In this document: positions 12,051 to 21,129 of the stretch, one piece after another | Position numbering within the stretch: the stretch's first letter is position 1 | How the letters are laid out: each line of letters opens with the position of its first letter | Assembly: GCA_964058845.1 (NCBI GenBank) | Contig: CAXKVR010000171.1 | Span: 1-64,000 of the forward strand | Length of the DNA: 64,000 nt | Direction: 5' to 3' | Source: Carex sylvatica | Taxonomy: Eukaryota > Streptophyta > Magnoliopsida > Poales > Cyperaceae | Notes under the pieces: generated by a model | Told to the model about the DNA's origin: nothing | What the model saw: only the letters and a program-made list of their open reading frames with translations | The model's database searches: none | Made by a program: the position numbers and the translations under genes

Positions 12051-14959
12051 ATTCGGCTGCCAGACAGGAACGAAAATAAATTTGAATTTAAATCTAATTT
12101 GAATGATCGAAAAACTGTGTGCGTAGAAAAAAAAATATCCACCCTAAGATTGTAACGCCCTAAAGGGGAGCCAAATTCCAATACAAGAAAAAAACCTAAA
12201 CATTAATTTACAACTTTTCATCTCATAATTTTTTTTTAAAGCGATACGAGAAAAAAAAAAAAAAGGTTTATAATATTTTTAGTGAAGAGACAATAAAGGG
12301 GGGCCAGATCCAAGGAGGAGGTATGAGGTCAGACCAGTGGGATGTGGTGCATAATTGGTGCTGTGCCTTGGCAGTCCTGAATTCAATGCACTTAAGATAA
12401 TATTTTCTATTCCATCTTCCTTCATTTCTTCTTCAATTTTTTTGTATCCTATTATTTTATCTCTCTCTATGTTTCAGAATTCAGATTCACACCCTTCACT
12501 GGCACAGATCTTATTGTTGTTATTATTATTATATATCATGCATTTGATATGGTGCATGACAACCATATGGTTTCCTGTGACTCCCACCAAACTAATTTAT
12601 TCCTTTATTAAGATATCAGTATAAAATATAATACCTCCTAGTTGCCTTTATTTCCTCTTATTATTTTAGTTAGAGAAGCTCATTGGTTGCCTCTCTTACA
12701 TGGGCGGCGGAACCAGTACTGTTACTGATTGGTGGGGCCTGGATATCAGATACCTATTTAACAATTGATTTGGATTTATATGGTTGGAACTTGGGAGCAA
12801 AAATTACATGGGGCCTATATTAGATATGATATTGGTTTTTTTCTAATTTTTTTTTTTTTTTTTTTTTTTTTGCTTTTTGTGTGTTGTTCCATCTGTTAGT
12901 TGTATACGGCATGTTAAATTGTTAATACATTGGTAAGTAGCGAAAGAATTTAGGTACCATACTCCCATACTTTGCTTGACTGGTACCGAACCAACATCAG
13001 AACAACATGACCGGTACCGTGCTGTAAACAAATGCAGCAACTCCATACTTTATCAATTTGTTTAAGATCGGTATGGAAGCCTGTTATTTTTCTCAAACAA
13101 AAAAAAAAAGGCTACCGAACCTAAGCACGTACGGCTTACAACCCTGCTTTTATTCTATGAACTAATCTCATATACATATTGTATGCGTGTACCATTATTG
13201 TACCGATCGTTATATCATTTTCGGTAATTGATCGAGTAATTATTTTAATTTTATAAGCATGAGATGAGAATCAAAATTATTCTTTTAACTCTCATTTCCA
13301 GTGAGAGTAGCTAAACAATTCCAACATGAGATTTCCAATACATGATCAGAAGCAATGCGCCGAGCCGATATACTTTAGCAACTAGACTCGGCGTAGTTCT
13401 CTTATTGAATAACTGTATAACAACATTGAGATGAAAAACACTGCAAGGTGCACCAAGAACCAAATAATTAACATTATAATAAAAATAACAACTCTATTTA
13501 TATTTGAGGTTGCAACTTGCACAAAATTAGTTCATTTTGATAATTAGGGTTTTAGTTGGTCATACAACTAAAAAAGTTGATATCAAAATTAAGCAACAAC
13601 AATAACAACAATTAATACTGAAAAGTGAAAAGAAATATAGACACTGAACAGCTTTTTTTAGCTTGCTTGCACAGAAATCAGTTTGGGCCATCTGCAACTG
13701 CAAAATAAATAAATAGCTCTTCTCTGTGAGAAACAATATCAACAGGAAAAGCATTGATTACAATTTATGTGCTGTCTGAACATGTTTCTTGTAAGTATGT
13801 AATATATATATATATGCTATTGAAAAACATGATTCCTAGCTACATTCAAAGTTTCATAATTAATATCAAAGAGATTTTGACTAGCTAAAATATATTGAGC
13901 TAATGAGCTCTGATAGAATCATACATATACAGATGCAACAAATTGATGAACCCCTAACTTAATTTAGCATCATGACTAATTTCATGCACAAATTAATATT
14001 TTCTTCTGATCTCTGATTCAGTAACCTTGCATCAAATAATTAGAATAGAGATCCAGTAGTGCATTGCAAGCTTCATGCACATAGCCTGCATTTGATAGCA
14101 AAAGCCTTATTAAATTTTGGATTGCGCACAAAATAAATTCAATTTGATGACATGAGATGACATCATCAATTCATTTAATTGCAACACTGAATAGTTTGTC
14201 ATCTCTGTTTTAAAAAAAAAAATGCTCTAACTGGGAGATTCACATACTTTGCTTATCATTAATTGCTCACATATTTAAAGTTCCACATACACAATCTACA
14301 GATTATTGTGTGTGTGTGTGTGTCCTCTTGAATGCTCCAAAGAGCTTTTCCTTATTAATTTTAAGCAAGTAATCAAGAAGCAAAATTAGTACACATATAT
14401 ATTTGATGTTCCATATATACAATCTATAAATTATTAACTAAATATCCTCTTGCATGCTTCATGAGCTTTAATTTCCCTATTAATTTTAATTAAGCAAATA
14501 ATTCAGAAGCAATATTAGTACAGTTAACTCTGTTGCACTCCCCCTTTTTCAATCTATTTTTTTGTTTTAACCTAGGCTAGTTCTAGTTAGGAATATCTCA
14601 CAGACCCATCAATAATATAGTACAGTTAACTCTTTGGCCTTTTCCTATATATTCTTCCACTATTATGAAATAACTTTAATTCTTCCTGTATGTTTTTTGT
14701 TCCCAAGAAAAAAATGAAACTGAGAAAAATATTTGAACCACATGGCCTTTTATGCAAAGAGTCATAAACAACCAGGTTTGAAGTAATAGATTTGTCAGTG
14801 CTTGAGACTTGTAATCTTGTATGATCTAAATCTATAAGTTCATTTCCATTTATTCACTTTCATTAATGGACAATTAAAGATAATAAGACAAATGTACATA
14901 AAGTCCAACTTCAGTAAAAAATCTACAAGGGTTTCATATATATTATATATATATATATA
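12051..14959. other. Intergenic, no gene seen
   Basis: AT-rich, stop-rich. Poly-A/T runs at 12855-12871, 13090 and 14213. A (GT)n run lies at 14308-14323. GGTACCGAACC-type phrases occur at 12950-13140 and may be a decayed transposon. The largest open frames lack any recognisable domain. Confidence 0.5.
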
Positions 14960-15334
14960 GAGGTGAGATCGGATGACACTCTTTTTTGGTGACATCGGAT
15001 GACACCGTCCTTTGTCAAAGTCCAAATGGTCGATCCAAATCGTTCAACTTGATGGATATGATAAAATGTGCTTGTAGATGAAATTTTACATTTTTCTGAA
15101 TTTTTTTACTATTTATTCAGATGTGTACAAAAATTCAACGGTCTGAATATAGCAATTTTGTTAAATACTTAATAAATAGTAAAAAAATTCCTCAAAATAT
15201 AAAATTTGATCTGCAGGCACATTTTAACATATCCATCAAGTTGAACGGTTTGGATCGACCGTTTGGACTTTGAAAACTTTGAAAATGGACTGTGTCATCT
15301 GATGTCACCAAAAAAGAATGTCATCCGATCCCTC

Positions 15335-15337
<3 letters not shown>
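14960..15337. mobile_element. Palindromic MITE, family 2 (GAGGNGNGATC tips)
   Basis: A 378-bp foldback. The left end runs GAGGTGAGATCGGATGACAC and the right end inverts to GAGGAGGGATCGGATGACAT. Interior phrases: AAAGTCCAAATGGTCGATCC, CAACGGTCTGAATATAGCAA and TACTTAATAAATAGTAAAAA. It lies inside a TA microsatellite on both sides, so a duplication cannot be told apart from the repeat. Other copies are at 30219 and 58286. Confidence 0.8.
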
Positions 15338-15371
<34 letters not shown>

Positions 15372-15745
15372 AGGGTGCAGATATATACAATATTATTTAA
15401 TAACTAGGTAACTTGTATTTATTCATAACAATATTTTATATATATTAATTGGGTGCATTGATGTCAAGTCAACAAGATATACTATTTTATTGTAGATACA
15501 AGAAAAGAATGAGTTGCAGCACCATATATATGCGACTATATCTATATTTCATATTTGTATCTATTATAATTTTCTAACACTGTTTGTAAATTTTAAGTGC
15601 TTATAGCAAACATATACAGAATACGTATAGCAATATTTATTTAATAACATAATGTAAATGCAGTCTACGGTAAAAATATAATTTCCAACAGAAATTAAAC
15701 CCCCCCCCCCCCCCCCACCCCCCCCCCCCACACACACACACACAA
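15338..15745. repeat. Microsatellites: (TA)n and a C/CA tract
   Basis: (TA)n runs at about 15338-15369. At 15699-15745 an almost pure C run is followed by A, more C and then (CA)n, an extreme homopolymer in otherwise AT-rich DNA. On the other strand it is a long G run. Length here may be poorly determined by sequencing. Confidence 0.8.
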
Positions 15746-16682
15746 AAATAATAAATAAGGACAGTACTACTTTACATTGTAATCACCTTGGAACTAAAGT
15801 GAGAAAGATTACAAAAATAATTAGGCCAAATTAAAAGCATCATTATGTGATCAATGTATCCATAAAAAAACAAAGATAAAAACACCACAAACACAGTAAA
15901 CATGCATGAAATTACAGAGAGAAAGATAGAGATAATGATCCAAAAGGATAGCATGTAGCAACACAGTTTATCTTAGGGAACGCTGAAAACAAAATTCCAG
16001 CCTAGGCTTCATAACTCCTCGCACAAAATACATGGCGCCCAACAAAATAGAATAAAAAAAAACTATAAACTATAAAAATTTATTTATATATATAGTAGAC
16101 AATGTAACATCACACAAATTTCAAAGCAATCATGCGCCTACGTGACCTGGTAACCGTTATCATCATGCCTTGGCCTCTCATAGTCAACCGTATTGTAACA
16201 AACTAGTGTCACATGTTACCATTGGCGCCACATCGATATCACAACACTACTACCAATTTTATGTAAACACATATATCCTCTCCATTTTTCTCTTTAATAG
16301 ACAGAGAGCTACTTACTTGCCATGTGCATGCCCAAGGAATTCAACACGTGAGATTATATTTTGTTTTCAAGATGATAATCTTTTAATGATAGAATTTGAA
16401 AAATTAATTATGTAATTTATGTTTAAGTTAGATGTGAATGTCTCCATCCAGTATATACAGAAAGAGAAGAAATGATATATAAGCTTTTAATATTTATTTA
16501 CCTCATAGAAGGTAAGACCTAACTGCTAGGAGAAAAGGAGCAATGATGAAATTCCCCCTATACTATACGCCTCTAAAATTATATCATTTAATTGCGCACA
16601 TCAAAGAAAATTCTCCAACATTTCAAAATCAAACCAATTGATTACCTCTCAAGATGAATCAACAGCCTAATTCATTTTCTCA
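15746..16682. other. Intergenic; 3' flank of the HEC gene
   Basis: No gene seen. For the gene on the minus strand this is downstream sequence. A TTTATT at about 16493 reads AATAAA on the minus strand, about 185 nt past the stop, and could be its poly(A) signal. Confidence 0.45.
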
Positions 16683-17450
16683 CTACACACCATGGCTGTT
16701 TGACGCACCAAACCCGCTTCCAAACCCTAATTGAGGCCCCAAGGAAGAGGAGGAAGAAGAAGGTGATGAACCATGAAGAATTTTCCAGTCGATGGGCCCC
16801 ATATGAACTCCCCCGATCAAACCGACTTGCGGTGGTGCAGGTACGGGCATAGGTAGTGCAACTGACACCTGCGGCCCGCCTCCACCGGTCTGTAGTTCTT
16901 GCACTTGCCTTTTCAAAAACTTGATATACCGAATTGCCTCATCGAGCATTGACGCTGTGTCCATCTTGGTACCGCCTGGTACGAGCCTCTGCAAGATCCG
17001 TATCCGCTCGCTGATTCTCTCTCTCCTGTGACGAGCTGCAATGCTCTGTGGGTCGTCGCTGATGCGCACGTTTCGTCTTTTCGGCCTCTTAATAGTAGCA
17101 GGGTCGATGTCGACAGGTTGCATTGCAGCAATTCGGTACATCATCTCCTTCATGGCACCTAGGTTTTCTTCCTCCTCCTGCTCATCGAATTCTTGCTGAT
17201 CGGTTTGTTCGGTATTAGAACCAGCATGGTGATCTCTTTGAGGGGGGATAGAGAGGCTAGAGGAGGGGATGTTATTGATTTGTAGAGGTTGGTTGTAGGG
17301 ATGATGGGGATCATGGTGCATATGCTGTTGATGAATGAAAGGATCCAACGGTGGAGATTGATTGAAGAAGAGGTGATGTGAGGCGGTGCCCATGCTCATG
17401 CTCATGTCAAGGTTATCCCAAGAGCTACTACTACTAGTGTTTTTATCCAT
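16683..17450 (-). CDS. HEC3: HECATE-type bHLH transcription factor, HEC3-like
   Basis: A single uninterrupted exon of 255 residues, as is usual for HEC genes. The N-terminal half is low-complexity (Ser, His, Pro and Gln), then an acidic stretch near 86-96. The family block [19 protein letters not shown] is at 103-121. The basic helix-loop-helix runs from about 135 to 187, containing [20 protein letters not shown] and [20 protein letters not shown]. As in the IND/HEC clade, the glutamate that normally reads the E-box is replaced by Ala (AARHRRER), so DNA choice should differ from canonical bHLH proteins. HEC proteins act in the nucleus, often with SPATULA, in gynoecium, transmitting-tract and meristem control; that is family knowledge. 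PVDIDPAT and RISDDPQS favour HEC3 over HEC1/2. The tail is Gly/Pro/Ser-rich. ATG at 17450 is the only sensible start. A pyrimidine-rich leader and a TATA-like box lie upstream. Confidence 0.95.
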   Translation of the reverse strand: MDKNTSSSSSWDNLDMSMSMGTASHHLFFNQSPPLDPFIHQQHMHHDPHHPYNQPLQINNIPSSSLSIPPQRDHHAGSNTEQTDQQEFDEQEEEENLGAMKEMMYRIAAMQPVDIDPATIKRPKRRNVRISDDPQSIAARHRRERISERIRILQRLVPGGTKMDTASMLDEAIRYIKFLKRQVQELQTGGGGPQVSVALPMPVPAPPQVGLIGGVHMGPIDWKILHGSSPSSSSSSLGPQLGFGSGFGASNSHGV

Positions 17451-17587
17451 TATATCTTTTGTGTAGAGAGATGGGCAAAGCCAAGTGCAGTGTGGGGTTT
17501 AATAAGTTTGCTTTGTACAAGCTAGGAATGGAAGAGAGAAAATGGGAGGAGATGGATAGGCTCAGGTTGTAGGCTTTCCAAGACATA

Positions 17588-17599
17588 GAGAGAGAGAGA

Positions 17600-17639
<40 letters not shown>
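17588..17639 (-). repeat. (CT)n tract in the probable leader of the HEC gene
   Basis: On the plus strand this is GA repeated with small breaks; in the sense of the gene it is (CT)n. It lies 140-190 nt upstream of the ATG, between the TATA-like box and the coding region, so it is probably transcribed. Confidence 0.75.
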
Positions 17640-17643
<4 letters not shown>

Positions 17644-17660
17644 GAGGATTGGAAGTGTGA

Positions 17661-17672
17661 CTTTATATAAAG
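17661..17672 (-). promoter_or_regulatory. TATA-like box of the HEC gene
   Basis: CTTTATATAAAG is self-complementary and lies about 215 nt upstream of the ATG on the minus strand. It is the best core-promoter match in the upstream 250 bp. Transcription would then start roughly 180-190 nt before the ATG, close to the CT tract. Confidence 0.5.
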
Positions 17673-17844
17673 CCAGATTAAATTGGGAAGGGAAAGTAAT
17701 TAATAAGGTATAAGAGAATATAGTGCATGGTCGATCTCCAGTTCGTACGTACCTGTGAGGATCTTATATTGTCAAACAGCTAGGATATTCTCTGTGGTGA
17801 TTCCATTTATACAGCAAATAAGGCGAATGGGGCATAGTCACAAG

Positions 17845-19168
17845 TAGGGGTTAGGGGTGGCAACGAGTTGTTAAAGAGCGAGCTAGGCCACACTCGTACT
17901 CGGCTTGTTAGTATATCGAGCTGAGCAAGCGAGTTTGGATTTTAGATTCTAAGCTAAAATTATTGCTCAAGACCGACTCGTGGCTTGTCCGAGCGAGCCG
18001 AGCTAGCTCGTTACTAGCTTGGCAAATTTATAAATTTATATATTTTCTTTCTTGCTATATCTTAAATTTTCATAATACATCTTATTAATTATGGCTAAAA
18101 TAAAATAATACTTATATAACTAATTACTGAGGAATACTCTTAATTCAATTGTAATTAAGTAAATCGACTGATATAAATTAAGTTTACAGCTAAATTCATA
18201 CAAAACAAATATATTAACAGAATAAATTCATGCATACCAAATCAAACAAATTCATACAAATTAATTAACTTAATTGCTTATAATTAATTCACACATATTT
18301 CATACATAATTACCATCAACTTAAACACAGTCCAAATTGTAATTGTCATAACACTGGCTATAACATCCACAAACCATAATATTCCTAATATAAAGTTAAT
18401 AGATCCGATTAAACTATTAAACTATGTATATTAAATAGCTCGTTAACGACCGAGCTGGCTCGTGTCGAGCCAGACCAAACTCAAACTCGTTAATTTTGGC
18501 TCGAGTATGTAGTGAGCAAGCTAATTTTAACTCGATCCACTAACGAACGAGCTGTTACCGATCGAGTCACGGGCGAATACCAAGCGGGCCACGAGCCACG
18601 AGCTTTTTTGCCAGTCCTAGTAGGGGTGTTCATCGGTTCAACCGAACCGAACTTGGTAAATCAAAGTTATAATTTGGTTTTAAAAATAGAACCGAACCGA
18701 ACTGAACCAAATTAGTATTGCAACCGAACCGAACCAAACCGAAGTTTTATTTCGGTTTGTTCGGTTCAAATCGAAATATATTAATTTTTTTATTTAAAAT
18801 AATTGATTTATAATAAACCGAAATATATTAAGAAATAAACAGGAATATATTAAGAAATAAACCGGAGTATTAAGAAATAAACTAAAATATTTAGAAATAA
18901 ATCAAGTATTTAAAGCAATTGATTAAGAAATAAACTGGAGTATTAAGAAATAAACCGGGTGGTTCGGATCAAATTCATATTATATGAAAGTTCTGTCAGT
19001 TCGGTTATTCGATTTTAAATTTTTTCAAACTCAACCGAACCGAAGTTATAATTTAGTTTTGAAAATTCAATCGAACTAATCCAATAAACCGAAATAACCT
19101 AATTGTGTAAACCGAGCTAATTAAGTTCGGTCCAAAACCGATTAAACCGAACTGTTTGAACACTCGTA
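17845..19168. mobile_element. hAT-type element, GGTTCGG family, nested in the CATAGTGAC element
   Basis: It begins TAGGGGT at 17845, is interrupted, and resumes GTTCATCGGTTCAACCGAAC from about 18628. It ends CTGTTTGAACACTCGTA at 19168. The 8-bp duplication GTCACAAG is perfect at 17837-17844 and 19169-19176. Subterminal AACCGAACC/CGGTTCGG arrays lie at both ends, with many ATATTAAGAAATAAAC units between (18820-18960). Confidence 0.88.
17852..18619. mobile_element. hAT-type element, GAGCTCG family, inserted in the tip of another hAT element
   Basis: A 768-bp element from TAGGGGTGGCAACGAGTTGT to CTTTTTTGCCAGTCCTA. Both ends are dense in CGAGC/GCTCG motifs. The perfect 8-bp duplication GTAGGGGT is at 17844-17851 and 18620-18627. 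That duplicated target is the last base of the host element's own duplication plus the first seven bases of its left tip. Non-coding; the interior is AT-rich. Confidence 0.9.
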
Positions 19169-19344
19169 GTCACAAGGATTCGCGAATTAATTCTGAATAA
19201 TTTATTTTTTTGGTGATGCCAACCTGAACCTGAATTATTTGGTTGACTGAACTTTAACTGAATTAAATCCGAATAATTCATGAATTTTACGTTTTTTTTT
19301 CTGAATTATTCGCGAATTTATCCCAAAATATATATATATATATA

Positions 19345-19766
19345 GAGGTTGGCTACTATGCTTATATAAGCATATCCCCACATATGCTTATAACTCATTT
19401 TTGTATTTCCAATGTCCAAATGGTCGATCTGAACCGTTCATCTTGTTCTCCATATTAATATGTGCTTGGAAACTAAATTTTACATTTTTCGGAATTTTTT
19501 TACTATTTATTAAGCCACTTTGAAAATCGCTGATCCAACGGTGGCTGCACAAAACAGTAAAATCAGCAGCCACCGTTGGATTAATAATTTTTAAATTGGC
19601 TTAATAAATAGTAAAAAAATTCAGAAAAATATAAAATTTAGTTTCCAAGCACATATTAATATGGAGAACAAGATGAACGGTTCCGATCGACCATTTGGGC
19701 ATTGGAAACACAAAAATGAGTTATAAGCATATGTGGGGATATGCTTATATAAGCATAGTAGCCAAC

Positions 19767-19769
<3 letters not shown>
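19345..19769. mobile_element. Palindromic MITE, family 1 (GAGGTTGGCTACTATGC tips), copy A
   Basis: A 425-bp foldback with tips GAGGTTGGCTACTATGCTTA at both ends in inverted orientation. The arms match almost along their full length, including GCAGCCACCGTTGGAT near the centre. It sits inside a TA microsatellite that itself lies in the outermost hAT element. Copy B (48810-49234) has the same length; a partial copy C ends at 24085. Confidence 0.88.

Positions 19770-19811
<42 letters not shown>
19770..19811. repeat. (AT)n microsatellite next to MITE copy A
   Basis: About twenty AT units, directly abutting the right tip of the MITE. A shorter TA run abuts the left tip (19329-19344). Confidence 0.9.
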
Positions 19812-19813
<2 letters not shown>

Positions 19814-19940
19814 CTCTCTTGCAGGACTGAGATCTCTGGTCCGGATAATTTCAAATCATTCTCAAATTATATCAGAATTATTTTCGAATCACGGATTTTT
19901 GATCTCGTCGAACCAAACACGTATAATTCATTGTCACTAT

Positions 19941-21124
19941 GAATGGCAGTGGATCAAATTTGTTCTAATGTCATGTCAGAGCCGTTCAAACAATACCAAG
20001 ATTGGTGTGGATAATTTTAAGATTCGTGCGAATAAAGTATATAAATTTTGATACGGTTTGGACGGCTCCGACCGAACATCAAACCCAATTTAATTTCACG
20101 CACCCATCAGACCGAACCCACACTGGCAAATAATTGGGTTGGATTTATTTATGGGAGCGAAGGGTTCTTAACAAACAATATTGGATCGAAATCCATTTGA
20201 CATTCAGTTTAAATCGTTGGTTAGTGTCGAAATTCGTACAAACAAATTTAAAATCTCGAGCAATTTGGTATAAATAAATTTCAAAAATTATATTATATTA
20301 TTTTACAAATTATCAACATTATCTAAAGTCTCATAGACAATAGGTAATAATAAATTGATTAAGAAATTATAATATTTATATTGAACCAAATGCAAAATCT
20401 AAATTCTTATTCAAAATATCTCTAGTATTATCATAAACTATATATCTTTTTTATTCTAACTTAAGCATTATGACATAAATTAATTATTTTTCATTCAAAA
20501 TAACCTAAACATTATGTTATAAACAATCTATATTTTTCAATTTAGAAGTAAAATCAATATGGGCCTTAAAAAAAATTAATCCTTAAAAGAAATTTTCAAT
20601 TTAGATCTTAAAATAAAAGCATAGCGTGCGCTTTTTGCGCTACACGCTACGTGCTATAGCAGATCGCAATTATCGCTATAGCGGTCGACATAGTTGAAAT
20701 AGCTCATTTTTATCTTCTAGCTTACTGGAGATTTGAAAATACTATACTACCTATACTACCGCTATAGCAGGTTATTTAATTACACTGTTATATAATAAAG
20801 TGACTAATGAGAAAAATTTAAATTGTACTAAACAAAAAAGAGGAGAGGAAAGATGTTTAAAAGGATATGGAGGGGACTAGTTTTTAAACTAAAGGTAAAG
20901 ACAGAAAGGAAATGATATTTATTTTTTGTGTCTTATTTTCTCTTTAATTACTTTGCTTTCCTCCTAACTATATTATGGAGCAAGTAAACTTGTTTACACA
21001 ACCCGATCATCCCTCTCTTCCTCTCTCTTCTCCTCTCTTTTTCATTTTTTATTTTATTTGTGGAGCACAATATTCTTAGTGTAGAATTGAAAATCCATAT
21101 ATATACACTAGTACAAATGTCAAA
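19941..21124. other. Intergenic with a GCTATAGCG-motif patch
   Basis: No gene seen. At about 20610-20780 the sequence repeats themes such as GCGCTACACGCTACG and CTATAGCGGT in both orientations. Related phrases occur near 42800-42890 (ATAGCGACGTTATATGG). It may be the end of another hAT-like element, but I could not find its borders. Confidence 0.4.
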
Positions 21125-21129
21125 TTAAG

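Larger units (their letters stand above)
17833..19936. mobile_element. Outermost hAT-type element of a nested stack (CATAGTGAC tips, GAATTATTCG family)
   Basis: The left tip CATAGTCACAAGGATTCGCG is split by a later insertion: its first bases are at 17833-17844, and the sequence resumes at 19169. The right tip GAATAAT...GTCACTATG-type sequence ends near 19936 and inverts to CATAGTGACAATGAATTATA. Inside are repeated GAATTATTC/TGAATTATTCG motifs. Flanks GAATGGGG and GAATGGCA agree at 6 of 8. Intact relatives are at 40488 (perfect 8-bp duplication) and, as a fragment, at 53876. It contains the elements at 17845-19168, 17852-18619 and 19345-19769. Confidence 0.65.
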
